From: Cladochytrium replicatum
Taxonomy: Eukaryota; Chytridiomycota; Chytridiomycetes; Cladochytriales; Cladochytriaceae
NCBI GenBank assembly: GCA_025526935.1
Contig: JAHLKD010000054.1
Span: 62,001 to 126,000 of the forward strand
Direction: 5' to 3'
DNA length: 64,000 nucleotides
Below, one piece after another: positions 26,607-37,621 of this stretch. A model generated the notes under the pieces. The model saw only the letters and a list, made by a program, of their open reading frames with translations, was not told where the DNA came from and searched no databases. Numbering within the stretch: the stretch's first letter is position 1; the number at the start of each line of letters is the position of its first letter. Position numbers and translations under genes: made by a program.

Positions 26607-28059
26607 TGTTGCTTGGGACGCCCTCTGACGGCGCAGCCATTGAAATTGGACAGTAATGTTAACAGATATTCACTTTAGACTTTGCGGAGGGTTGAATGGC
26701 TGGCAGCTGAGCTAGAACTACTAGCTTGGCAAAGTAAAAAGAAAATCTCAGATACAAAAGAACCTCGGCCCCAATGTGAAAGTAGATCATGTCCCAAGTG
26801 ACCCAACGGTCGTGGTTCCAGACAGCCAGCAGGAGCAGTAGAGCAAGCTCAACCGGCCAGTGGTCAACGACCAAAACACAGTCGAGTATCACTGATGCGA
26901 ATACAGATTGAGTTCGCCAGGTCCAACCCAGCTTGGGTTGCCGCCGAAACGCAGTGGTTGTCCTATGAACCAAAGCGATTGTCTGCCGAGTTGGAAGTAA
27001 ACGGACTGGATGCACAAGCAGAGAAATATGGGCTTGACGCGGCTAACGATTGGAGAATGTCAAATCCGAGCGAGAGATTGGCAAAATCAAACTGGGACCT
27101 AGCTTTTACTAGCGGAAACAATCATGTTTGCAAAGGACAAAGCTTTTGGAAGGCATCGAGGCTAAAGTTATTAGTGGAGGTGTAACAAAATTGGTTTGCT
27201 ATTTGTTAAGCTGTTCTCTTCGGTTCTACCGCTCGCGCTGAACTACAAAAAGACACGAAAGCCAATACGTTACCTTCACAGAGAGAACTATTGAGCAAAT
27301 TCAATTGCTGGGGAAACGAAATATCGTACCAACCTAATTGCCCCAGCCTATGAGGCTGCAGTTTTGGCGGTATTGGGAACGAGGCGGAGGCGAAGTGGCA
27401 AGTGTTGGACTACCTCTCTGTGCTTCATAACAAAGAGCCACTGAGAGGCAACTTTGTTTGCTTCCTTTCCGATGACACCGATTTTATGTTGCCAAAGTGG
27501 GGATTCTTCATGTGCTCAAGGAGTTTGAAACAAACGTCTCCACCAGCATTTGTATTATTATCAATGATCTCATGTTAAGGTAACAAAAGGTTGTCAGATT
27601 TTGGTGTGGAGAACGTTCAGCTTAAGTATGCTCTGGATTCTGGATTTTCGTCCGTTGTCTGAAGTGGCAATATGGATGGTAGGGAAAGAGTGACAACTTT
27701 GGCAAGCACTGAGGATGAGGGTTGTGGAGCATGCAGCTCTGCAGAAACGGAAGAGTGCAGGTATACAAAATATTCCTGACTGTGAACTCCACCAAACCAA
27801 TGGTGACACATACCTGGTATTGCAGCCAATCGGAAGTTCAGTTACTGGGATATTTTGTGAAAGCACTCGATCGATATTTTAGAAACGTTATGCAAAATGC
27901 ATTGAGCTGAACTTACGCACTGTCAATGATGTACAACCTGCAAACCTAATCATTTCAAACAGTGAAAGCTTCTCAATAGACCGGAGAGCATTTTGCTGTG
28001 CTTCAAATGTGATTTTGCAGAGTAAGGAGCTAATTGTTCAACATACAGTAACAACCGTT
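26607..28059. other. 1.45 kb without a recognisable gene
   Basis: Stop-rich. A plus-strand frame around 26,895-27,185 (SERLAKSNWDLAFTSGNNHV, SFWKASRLKL) faintly resembles a decayed unit of the WW-repeat family found at 29.7-32 kb; not strong enough to call. Otherwise nothing seen. Confidence 0.4.
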
Positions 28060-28547
28060 TGTTAAAAACTAGCATATCAGACTGTTCGCTTTTTGGGTTA
28101 TCCTTTGGGTTGTCTTGTTTCTCTTGGATATGAGAGTTTCTATATCAATCCCTCTTTCTTCTATTTTACGGACTTATTATTCATGTATTTATTTCCATGT
28201 TTGGCAGGTCCTGTGCGGAGTGAATGTGGCATTTAGTTGGGGAATGTGGTGTGGCTTGGTCCTTTGAGTTGATGTGACCAACGTCTTTGACCCCTGGTAA
28301 GCCCTCACGCATTGTTCACTTGTGTATAGGAGTTGATGTGACCAATGTCTTTGACCACAGCTTTCCCTGACAGCATTCCCTGGTTCCCTGACCAGCTTTG
28401 GTAGTGTACAGCCTGCCTGACTATTTAGGCACATACCCACACAGAGAACAGGTACTGGGCCAAAGACGGAACCTGGAGCTGTCGTGCCAGCTACAACACA
28501 GCTAAAAATGTCCTACCACTGCCAGGAGAAACCCTTGGTTTTTAACA
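28060..28547 (-). repeat. Solo LTR, copy 1 of a three-copy family (fossil)
   Basis: 488 bp starting TGTTAAAAACTAGCATATC and ending TTGGTTTTTAACA, i.e. TG...CA ends with a short inverted repeat. It matches, in opposite orientation, the segments at 52504 and 62359. No internal region adjoins it. A target-site duplication is not visible here, unlike the other two copies, so it is probably the oldest of the three or rearranged. Superfamily cannot be told from the LTR alone. Confidence 0.8.
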
Positions 28548-29727
28548 AGGACTGAGTAAGCTATTTGGTGATGTATATGAATGCATGTAACAAAAGTCAG
28601 AACCATGGGCCATTGCAAGCCTAAGAGTTACTGCCAGTCATTGACCATAAAATTAATAAGTTTGACAATTGAAACAGGAGGTAATGCAAATTTTGCTCCA
28701 GTTGTAGTGTAGCAACAGTCTGAGCTCCTCAGCTTTCCTTTCCCTCAATTTCACCTCCTGTAACATGACATATAATTTGCAACTGTTCAGATCCATCTCC
28801 AGATCAAGCCTGTATCACTCAAGCTCAAGTATTTGCGCTCAATTTCTTTTTCAACTCAGTTATCTTTAACTGTGCACTGACCATCGCTTCTGAACAATTT
28901 TCGCAGGTGAGTTTTTGAGCAATGACAACTGTTATCGTTTACACGGACATAGAATCCATTGTCTGCTTGAAGCATTATTTTAGTGAACAAAGAATATATT
29001 GGATTGAAGTGAAAGTAATATAATAATATTACGCTTTGTGGTAACATCATAGAAAGACATGCAAGTCTACGTTCCCATCATCATAATCATATCAGTAACG
29101 ATTGTTACCAGCTTAACAATTATAACTGATAGGTCTCTCCACATCCTGCATTGAGAACTCATGTCCGTATCCAGTCTGTCTATTATGTCGCAGTGTGTTT
29201 TGTGTATCGTAGTTCGTCTTGATTGTAATAGAGTCCAGACTTGTTATAATCCATCTACACAGAGAAATTATGAATTTGCAGTTGGTTATTTTACAAAAGA
29301 CTTGTTCATCTTATACGCAATGATCTGTGTTCGTGGCAGCTTTGGAAAAATAATCCACACTTCTCAAAAGCCTAGGGTTGAAAAGAGGTGAAAAGGCAAA
29401 CTCAGAATGGGGTTAATGGTCAGCACTGAAGGCATCACTTAAGGGTTCTTTATTCTTTTTATCTTTCTCATGATATTCTTCGAATGCAGACCAAAGAATA
29501 CCTGAGGCTTTTACAAGGAGATCATGAGATACAGAAACTACATACCTAGCTCCCAGCAAGCTGCGTCTGGTCCATCTTGTCATTTCCGTGTACGTTTCGA
29601 GTGCAAAGGGCTTATTCTTCCCGCTCCACCACATCTCCTGGCTGAACTCAAAAACGGAATTCATTATAGAGAGAGGGAACTGATAGAAGAACCAAGCTTC
29701 TCAACCTACCAGGTGTAGCAGACTGCT
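28548..29727. other. 1.2 kb without a recognisable gene
   Basis: AT-rich, stop-rich sequence; no domain, repeat or RNA gene recognised. Confidence 0.45.
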
Positions 29728-30590
29728 TGAGTGAAGCCAGCAGAAACGGACATGTTGAGGTTCTGGATCTGTGGAAATCAGGTGGAATCACCCTGCGCTC
29801 GGTGGCCAAGTGATGGATTTGGCTCTCAGGTGGGCGGAACGTCGCTGCGCTTGACTGGTGGAAGTATAGCGGATTACATTACAATGGACACAGGAGGCAC
29901 TTGACGGAGGCCAGCATGAATGACATGTAACGCTGCTCGACTGGTGGAAAGCCAGTGGTCTCAAGCTGAGATATAGTGGTCGAGCTAAGATGCACGTTAG
30001 ACCCCCCTCTAGTAAACCCGCTAACTCCTGTCTAACATACACGTTAAAGCCTCTTGTAGCAAAGCTGCTAACCCTGTGATAGACCGGGCGAGTGTAACGG
30101 ACACCCAGATGGACGTCTCGTGCGATGTCCGAGCGAGCGAAGGCGGGTCAAATCAATGCAAATAAAGTTGGGTCAATTCCATGCAGTTCGAGAGTCGAAA
30201 ACGTGCTTGAGTGGGAGAAAGCAAGCGGCTTCAAGATGTATTGGGACAACAAAGCGATGGACGAACCCAGCGCAAGGGGTCACGTCACCGTGCTTGAGTG
30301 GTGGAAGCAGAGTACTTGAGCTGAAATGATCGAAAAACGCAATCGATCTGGCAAGTGCTGAGGGCACCGTGAATGTGCTTCAATGGCGGAAAGACGGCTT
30401 GGAGATGAAATAGAGCGTTGCTGCGGTGGACAAGGCAAGTGCCGCTCGGCGAGTTGATGCTCTTGAATGGTGGAAAACAAGTGGACTGATGATGCCGCGA
30501 AGATGGACAGGATTGTTAGGAACAGAGAAATAGACATTCTCAGATGGTGGAAAGAAAGTGCTGGGACTGAAGTGGAGCCCTTGAGTGTCG
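29728..30590 (+). pseudogene. Decayed copy of the WW ankyrin-like repeat gene
   Basis: Fragments of the same 29-residue repeat as in the intact downstream gene appear in changing frames: EASRNGHVEVLDLWKSGGI, VAALDWWKYSGLHYNG, ARGHVTVLEWWKQS and ILRWWKESAGTE. Several in-frame stops and shifts separate them and no continuous frame spans more than two units. It lies directly upstream of, and in the same orientation as, the intact gene at 30708, so it is most simply a tandem duplicate that lost function. The number of repeat relics (about eight) suggests it once had a similar size. Confidence 0.82.
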
Positions 30591-30707
30591 ATCTTGCTGG
30601 ATTATTCCAGAATGTGGTCTTTCTCCAGGTGATATTTGATGTTGATCGATTCTATTTTTTAAAAACCTGCTCCATATTGCTAAGCCTTTTCATATATTCG
30701 GAATAAT

Positions 30708-31982
30708 ATGTCGGCCCTTCCGTTCGAAATCGTCGACCTGATTCTCAATGCCGTGGGCCACGATGAGCCAATCGCTGCGTTCAGAATAGCAACCCACCTA
30801 AGAAGGAGATTTGTTCAGGCTCTGTTCGTTGATGCAGTTATATCTTTGGATGTCGCAAGTGAACATGGTCTTTCAAACATCCTGAACCTGTACTCCGCAA
30901 GGAAAGACATGATCTCGGACACATCTGCATTCGTATATTCGACGTCTGCGATGGACCTGGCAAGCAAAAACGGTCATATAAACGTCCTCGATTGGTGGAT
31001 TTCAAGCGGATTCGATCTGCAATGGACAGAAGGTGCCATTAATTGGGCGAGCGGAAACGGCCACGTCAGAGTCCTAGACTGGTGGAAAAGTTCGGGACTG
31101 GAAATGAGATGGAATTACCACGTGATGGACTTGGCCAGTGGTCGGGGACATACAGATGTTTTGGAGTGGTGGAAAGAAAGCGGGCTTGAACTCAATTGGA
31201 CCCAGCTGGCTATAGATAAGGCCAGCCAGATGGGACAAATTCACATTCTGGACTGGTGGAACTCAAGTGGTCTCGCTTTGAAATGGTCACATCACTCAAT
31301 GGATCGGGCAAGCAAGTGCGGAAAAGTGGATGTTTTGGACTGGTGGAAAAAGAGCGGACAAGAGTTACGATGGAGTGATCGCGCGATGGATGCAGCGAGC
31401 GGAATGGGCCAGCTGATTGTTCTCGAATGGTGGAAAACGAGCGCATTAAAGCTAAAGTGGACAGAATACTCGATGAACTGGGCGAGCCAGAACGGGCATG
31501 TGGAGGCACTCGATTGGTGGAAGTCAAGCGGCTTGAAACCGAAATGGACGCGACATGCGATGGACTGGGCAAGCAATCACGGACACATCAACGTATTAGA
31601 CTGGTGGCGCGCAAGCGGTCTCAGCCTAAAATGGAGTAAAGGTGCAATGGACTGGGCAAGCATGGAAGGGCGTGTGGACGTGCTTGAGTGGTGGAAGGCG
31701 AGCAAATTAAAGCTAAAATGGAGCGATGCGGCGATGGACCTGGCGAGTATGAACGGATATTTGAACGTGCTCGACTGGTGGAAAACCAGCGGTCTGAAAC
31801 TGAAATGGAGCAAGAGCGCACTTGATTCAGCGAGCCGTTTCGGTCACGTAAATGTTCTCCAGTGGTGGAAAGAAAGCGGCCTTCAGCTGACGTGGAGCGA
31901 TGATGTTCTGGAAGGTGCTTTCGAGAACGGGCATACGGAAGTCGTTTCCTGGTGGAACGATAGCGGTTTTCTCAGATGGTGA
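30708..31982 (+). CDS. Protein of twelve 29-residue WW ankyrin-like repeats
   Basis: Single-exon gene, 424 aa. Residues 1-40 (MSALPFEIVDLILNAVGHDE...) look like an F-box-type start, LPFEIVDLIL being the usual helix. From residue 82 to the end there are twelve head-to-tail units of 29 aa (87 bp) with consensus [MI]DxASxxGHxxVLxWWKxSGLxLKW, the last unit truncated. The repeat resembles an ankyrin repeat (GH.xVL.ww.sG) but is four residues short and carries an invariant Trp-Trp. Ankyrin-like repeats with this WW signature are, as I recall, abundant in chytrid genomes; binding partners are unknown. An F-box start would make it a possible substrate adaptor for an SCF ubiquitin ligase, which is inference. 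A dead copy lies just upstream. Confidence 0.9.
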   Translation: MSALPFEIVDLILNAVGHDEPIAAFRIATHLRRRFVQALFVDAVISLDVASEHGLSNILNLYSARKDMISDTSAFVYSTSAMDLASKNGHINVLDWWISSGFDLQWTEGAINWASGNGHVRVLDWWKSSGLEMRWNYHVMDLASGRGHTDVLEWWKESGLELNWTQLAIDKASQMGQIHILDWWNSSGLALKWSHHSMDRASKCGKVDVLDWWKKSGQELRWSDRAMDAASGMGQLIVLEWWKTSALKLKWTEYSMNWASQNGHVEALDWWKSSGLKPKWTRHAMDWASNHGHINVLDWWRASGLSLKWSKGAMDWASMEGRVDVLEWWKASKLKLKWSDAAMDLASMNGYLNVLDWWKTSGLKLKWSKSALDSASRFGHVNVLQWWKESGLQLTWSDDVLEGAFENGHTEVVSWWNDSGFLRW

Positions 31983-32213
31983 TGAAGATCTGTTCAGATT
32001 GTGGCGAAGACCAATGAAACACGGTTGGCTGTGCGGCAGTGGCTAATCAATCTGAGGGCGCGATTTTCGCTTCAAAGTTTTTTGCGCGATTTGTGCAAAT
32101 TAATCGCACCTAGTTTCGGAGATGCGGACGCGATGATTCCTGCGGCCATTGCCACTTAGGGCTCTGCCACATTAAAAGCCTTCGATCCTCCTAAGCGACT
32201 CACTCCCTAACTC

Positions 32214-34389
32214 ATGGCCGAACAGACCATCCCCAAACAGCTCGCCACACCATCCGTAAATAGCAGTACAATTCTAGCAGGATCAACAATCTTCTGCTGT
32301 AAGCATTTTCTAAGTACCGAGATACGATCTTGTGGTGCTGAACTTTGCGCGTCAACAGATGCTGCTGGACTAGTCCTAGGGTTTGTACTCATGGAGGTGC
32401 CGTGCTATGCAGACTGGTGTCTGGAACATCAACAGCCATTCGCCAAAGCCAACTCTCAAATCGCACTGGGTGTGTTTTACGTTTGGACTGCGATCGCTTT
32501 TGCGTTCCTCATACTGGTACCGGCTTTCCATTCTTTAATGTCGTCAACTCAACCTTGCATTTCGTGCAGACAAATCGAAACAAAAAGCTCCAGCGAAAGC
32601 TCAGAAATCCCTTTGTTGTACCATTTGTTAAGCCTCTTTCCTACTCTCTCGGCGAGCTCCTCTTCATCATTTGGGTTGCCGCACTCCTTGCCTTCAACCT
32701 TGGCTTTTTCACAGTTCAAGTTGAAGCCCTCCTCTCAAGTGAGCCCTACGCGCGCAGGAAGCTCAACCCTTTCCGTCGCCAAGCTTTTTATTGGACTATG
32801 ATGACCGGCAAGCTCACCGACGTTGCAATGGGTCTCTCAATGCTATTAACCGCGAAGAACTCAGGCTACGCCTCTCTCTTCGGTGTCTCCGTTGACCGAT
32901 ACGTCCGCGTTCACCGTGGCGTGGGTTACTTCTTGTGGGTTGCCATCGCCCTCCACACGATCTTGTACCTCGTATTCACAGCACAGTATCGAACTCTGCC
33001 CGACTTAATCTCCGTACTTTTTTATGGAAGTCAGAAATCCGCCACGCATGATCATCCTCTCGGCTGGGGTGAAGGCAACTGGATGGTTACAATGGGCACG
33101 TACTCAACGATTGTGTTCATTTTCGTTGCGATATTCTCTCTCCCCATCGTCCGAAGACGCGCTTTCCGCTTGTTCTACTATTCCCACTTCCTTGTCTTTC
33201 CGGCTATGATATTTGCGTATCTCCATGCCGCATCGGACTTTTACTACTGCATCCCTGGTTTGGGCCTGTACGCCATCGATCTCCTGTTCCGGACACGGGC
33301 ATCTGTTACCCTTGTCAAAGTGGAGAAAGTCGTCGAAGAGCCCACAGGACACGTCAGGGTCGACTTTACTTGGCCGGCAGGTTTGGAACGTACCACCGCT
33401 GGTTCGCAATGGGGTTTGTTCAACTTTCCAACTGTCTCACGACTCGACTGGCATCCTTACAGGTATGTACACTCTACATCATTCGCACAAAGGGTTCCAT
33501 TCAGTGCATTCTTTTCTATTCCAGCTTCGCGAATGCACCCGGTTCATCCGCCGGCACCATTCTCTTCAAGCCCAACCGCACACTGAAACCATCCACCAAC
33601 TTTGAAAACAGCCTCGCACGCGCGCTCCTTGCAAACCCCGACCAAGAGGCACAAAGCACGGCCCTCACTCTTCGACTCGACGGCCCATTTGGATCCATCA
33701 ACTTTGCACCGGCAGAACAGGACTGCGTCGTTTGCATCGTTGCCGGAACCGGGGTGTCCCCCGCGTTTGGCGTGATTCGACAAACGCTGGCCGAAAGCAC
33801 AAAGTGCAGAGTGGTTCTGCTCTGGTCACTCAAAGAGTCTCGCGGAGAACTTGTCTCTTTGGTGCAAGGTAACCAATTTGATCGTCGCCAATGCATGTGG
33901 ACCGTTCTAAACTTTTTTATCAGAGGTCATCCAGGAAGGCGGAGATCGATTGGAATGTAAGATTTTCTGCACGGAAACTGACGCAGACTCTTCTTCATCC
34001 AACGAAGAAGAGCCATCTCTTTTGAAGAAGGTAAGATCGGACTTGAACTTCTACAACGCGAAAATTTGGCTAAGGTTTCCTCCCCCCAAGGACTTGAAAG
34101 TTTCGTCTGAAACATTCACGTCTTCGTCAAACTCAATCCGGTTGTCGAACAAAAGGCTTCTTGCTTCTGGTACTGTTTACCAATTACCTGTCATACTCGC
34201 ATGCTGAAGACAATCTATCAAATTTCAGATGAGTTCAGCCTTTGTGTGCCAAAAGACATTAGATCTCTCGGTATCTTCATTTGTGGCCCGCCGGCGTTTA
34301 CCGAAGATATGCGTGTGGCCTCTTGCAAGTTTGCAGAGGCTCATAAGTCTATGGAAGTATCCATTCAAGAAGATGGTTTTGAGTTTTAG
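32214..34389 (+). CDS. Ferric reductase / NADPH oxidase-like transmembrane flavocytochrome
   Basis: Membrane flavocytochrome passing electrons from NADPH via FAD and two haems to ferric iron or oxygen. Six exons 32214-32298, 32359-32516, 32570-33462, 33525-33868, 33924-34169 and 34229-34389; introns of 53-62 bp; phases consistent, 628 aa. Six or more hydrophobic helices occur in the first two thirds. Candidate haem ligands are the His in RVHRGVGYFLWVAIALHTIL and in FYYSHFLVFPAMIFAYLH, two pairs about 13 apart as in this family. The FAD-binding HPYS motif, LDGPFGS, and the nucleotide-binding VAGTGVSPAFG and IFICGPPAF follow. A plain signal peptide is absent; there is a Cys-rich N-terminal luminal stretch. 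It may be either an iron reductase or a NOX; no EF-hand is seen, so ferric reductase is slightly preferred. Confidence 0.9.
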
Positions 34390-35329
34390 TGCTCATTTGT
34401 TGATAAGACGTTTTTCTTTCTGTTTGTGTGTCATCTATTTGACGTCAATAGCAATTTATTCTCCACAAAGGTAAACCAAGGAACAACAACTAATGCACAT
34501 CATATTTGTTTCGGCTATGGTTGGTCAAACAGATGCTTCAGATCATAACTGTGTTTTATATGATTCATTCCAAAAAATACTACCTTTCTTTCTGCTTACC
34601 TGATTGGACTGAACTTACTCGGTTGCTGTTGGAGGACCAGTTGGATAAAAGGGAACACGAATACTGAAAGGAAGAAAGCCTACAGCAGAAATACACTAAC
34701 TCTCTACAATACACATTTACGGTCCATCTCAACTGTTCAACACAAGAGGAACCCAGTTGTTACAAAGTTCATCTACATAACCTGTGTCGAAGTTAAGGCA
34801 AATAGTAGTCCGAGAGCCACAGGGGTTCGCAGATCAACTTCAGTACACCCATTTGCTAAAATTCTCGATCACCAAAGTCTGCTTCTATCAATAGTGACAC
34901 TGTTTGTGTGGTCGCAAGGTTACCTCTCCTCGACAGGAACGAACATTTGATTGTAGGGCTGGTGCTTGAAGATGAGTGTCGAACTGAAGGTTGGCTGGCA
35001 CATTCGAGTATCTGCACGAACATTGTTGCCTCAACCATGCTGGAGCAGACTCAGTCATTGGAATATTTTTACCAGTTGCAAAGACGTATTGAAAAGTCGA
35101 CGCTGTGCGGCCCCGGGTAAGTTACCATCTTCAAACCTCATTAAAACTCATGTCAAAAGCTGTAACCTTTGACCAGGTTCTCCAGCAAGCAATCCACTGC
35201 TGTTGGCGGGCAAAGAACAAATTTCAAGAACATATCAAGAAATACAGAACTGCTGAGATCAGCAGCACATCGAATGTGTGGTTCTTGTATCAACTTGACA
35301 TGTATTGGCCCAAAGCAATATCTATTCTA
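34390..35329. other. Intergenic region
   Basis: About 900 bp after the reductase gene; AT-rich first half, no recognisable gene until the phosphatase relic begins. Confidence 0.5.
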
Positions 35330-36764
35330 TATTGTGCGATCCGATCTCCTAAAACCCGCACTTCTGCACCACATAGCTTCCCCTCACCCCCGTTCAACCC
35401 CTCCACATACCCAAAGAACCTCTCCACAGGCACCATATCCATCTCCCCAAGCCCACTGCTCCGCATCACCATCCCGCCCCACAACACTCTCACAAAATAC
35501 TCTCCGCTCCCCTTCTTCTCGTGCAACTCAAAAGCGACCTCGGCGCATTCCAGGCCACACCATCTCGTCGACCTGCAAGAACGACAGGACGGGCGATATC
35601 GATCCGTCGTGCGCGACATTGTGTCGGTACATTACCTCGCACTCGCCCGAGATGACGTGACGCATGTGCTGGACCAGTTCGACGAAGTAGACGCCGTACT
35701 TCGTGCGCGCGTATTCGAGGGACTGCGGCGCGTCACGGAAGATGCAAGAGTACTCGTACAGCCCTAGGCGGAAGACGTTGTCGGCGTCCTGGCGGGAGAC
35801 GCATTCGGAGGGACTGCCGATTCACTCCACTCAATCCGTCCAAGCGCTTGAAGAGAATCTGCGTCGCCGTCAAGTGCGCAGTCCAGTTCGAATTGGAAAC
35901 CCGACCGCACGCCATCGACGTACGAGCACGAGTACTGCGGCTGCAACGAATCCACCGCGCTGTACTACTCTCAAAAGAATCGGTCATCACAGTTATGTTA
36001 GGGATCGATCTTATCAAGATCACACCTGCTGGTACAACGGAATGTCGACCTTGTTGTTTCCGTACATACCCTTTGCGATCGCACTCGCTGTCTGAGACGT
36101 GATCACGTTGCTGGTGACCCTGAACAGCACTTTCCTGGGATCAAACGTCGCAGGCAAGAACTTTGGCTTGTCTCCATAAACCCCAAACAGATCCTATATC
36201 CGTGACGTCCCATCTCAATCGTCCAATCAAGAAACGCGAACCTTGACTTTACCTTTCCATGCTGATGCGCATCTTCCAACCCTCCCTCGTGATCTGCGGG
36301 AACTGGCAGTCCCCCTTAAACCCCATAATGTTCAACGGGTTCGCCGGCTCAAGATACATATTCCACTACAAAATAATCTCAGCAATAAAGAGCGCTTCTC
36401 AGCCAGAAACAGACACAACATACATAGGCAGGCGTCGTGATGTCCCCGTAGACCGATTTCGCATATTAGTAAGTCGGCGAGTCCGAGCAGTAAAGGTCCC
36501 GATCCTCCTTCGGGAACGTGTTGGAAAGGTATGGGGTGCGCTTGTGGTGTCGGTGAATCACGTCGACGTATTTGAGCTCGAACGTGCTGTTCGCGACTGG
36601 ATAATCCCGCGCTCGCACGTGGGGCATGTTGCTTAGTGAATGGGTGTCGATTTTTTCCATACACAAGTTTGCTGCTAGTGGGACTTTACAGTAGTTGTAG
36701 ATCCCATAGAGGTTGTCCGGGGTCGTCGAGGAGTCAAAGATGCGTGTGGACGAATTGGCGCCAA
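35330..36764 (-). pseudogene. Histidine-type acid phosphatase, decayed
   Basis: Host gene remnant. In order along the minus strand: FDSSTTPDNLYGIYNYC, then NMPHVRARDYP and VDVIHRHHKRTPYLSNTFP (the RHxxRTP-type catalytic loop), WNMYLEPANPLNIMGFKGDC, RVTSNVITSQTASAIAKG, DSLQPQYSCSYVDGVRSG, LYEYSCIFRDAPQSLEYART, YRHNVAHDGSISPVLSFLQV (the second catalytic HD motif) and VAFELHEKKGSGEYFVRVLW. Most splice sites can still be found (introns 50-80 bp), but the frame changes at least three times (after VRSG, after SGVNRQS and after WPGM), and one splice junction no longer fits. The order and the two active-site motifs make the family secure. Expression of a shortened product cannot be excluded. Confidence 0.8.
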
Positions 36765-36774
36765 TGCCTGATGA

Positions 36775-37140
36775 TGCTCGATTCGCTCAAACAGGTCTAC
36801 CAGTTCAAGGACGATCACGCCAGGGCTGTCTTCGGTTCCAAGCATCGAGTATGTTTCCCTGCTCCCGTTGCACCTTTTTGAAAAGTATCAGTACGCTATC
36901 ATAAAGATAACAACGTGGTGGCATACCTTAGGCAAAGGCGGTGGCGTTGTATCCTTTGATGACCCAGTCAATCAAAGACTTTGTTGTCTTTTGGTACAGC
37001 TCCACTTGGTTCGTCGACTCTGGGAATACATAATCGAATTCATACAGCCACTCTCGTGGCCGATCTTTGCGGAGGACGTCATGCTCGTCTAATCGATGTA
37101 TCGACTGCACTTGTCTGAAGGGATATCCCAAGAAGGAGGC
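36775..37140 (-). pseudogene. Kinesin motor-domain fragment (kinesin-8-like), decayed
   Basis: Host gene remnant. It reads FDYVFPESTNQVELYQKTTK, SLIDWVIKGYNATAFA, then after an intron-like gap of 51 bp the P-loop region GATGAGK and, after a one-base shift, TYSMLGTEDSPGVIVLELVD. A stop codon replaces the Tyr expected before GATGAGK, and one base is missing right after the P-loop Lys. The wording GYNATAFAYGATGAGKTYSMLGTED is typical of kinesin-8/KIP3-type motors. Only about 110 codons survive and the 3' end abuts the acid phosphatase relic within about 10 bp, so this is a rearranged fragment rather than a whole inactivated gene. Confidence 0.8.
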
Positions 37141-37621
37141 AGGATTTTATGATAAGCCATACATGGGAGTCCGCAGCTCTGGAAACGACGGTACAGTTGT
37201 CACGATCAAGTTCCCGCTGTCATCGATGCAGATGCAGCGGTGTGCTCCTCTTCATCCCCATTTCCCACCAATGCTCATCTATTGTTTCCCACAGTTTCTC
37301 CAAGTCTGATGTCTAAGCCAGTAGACAATTCAATTTACTATTAATTCCATTCCAGGATGTCAAAGCCTCTTGTTTTTGTTCTGTTATAATTGTCATTGCG
37401 AAAATGCGTCTTTTACTTCTATCAATGTAGTCGTACTGATTAAAGAAAACCAATCCATAAAAGCCAAATACATTGAAAAAGAAACAACACTTTGAAGAAC
37501 TAGTGCGGAAAGTGTGAAAGAAACTAGCTAAATACATATGTAAAGCGTTTTTGGTTGGTATAAGTTACTAAGAAAGCAAAGCAGCAGGCGTCCAACCTCC
37601 AATCATAAAGGGTTTCTGCTA
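37141..37621. other. Intergenic region
   Basis: About 480 bp; may include a little more of the kinesin relic near 37,150-37,260 (DDSGNLIVTTVPSF). Otherwise nothing recognised. Confidence 0.4.

Noticed and set aside
30958-31960. 87-bp periodicity as a possible CRISPR or satellite array
   Set aside because: The units are coding, diverged at synonymous sites, without spacers; they are protein repeats.
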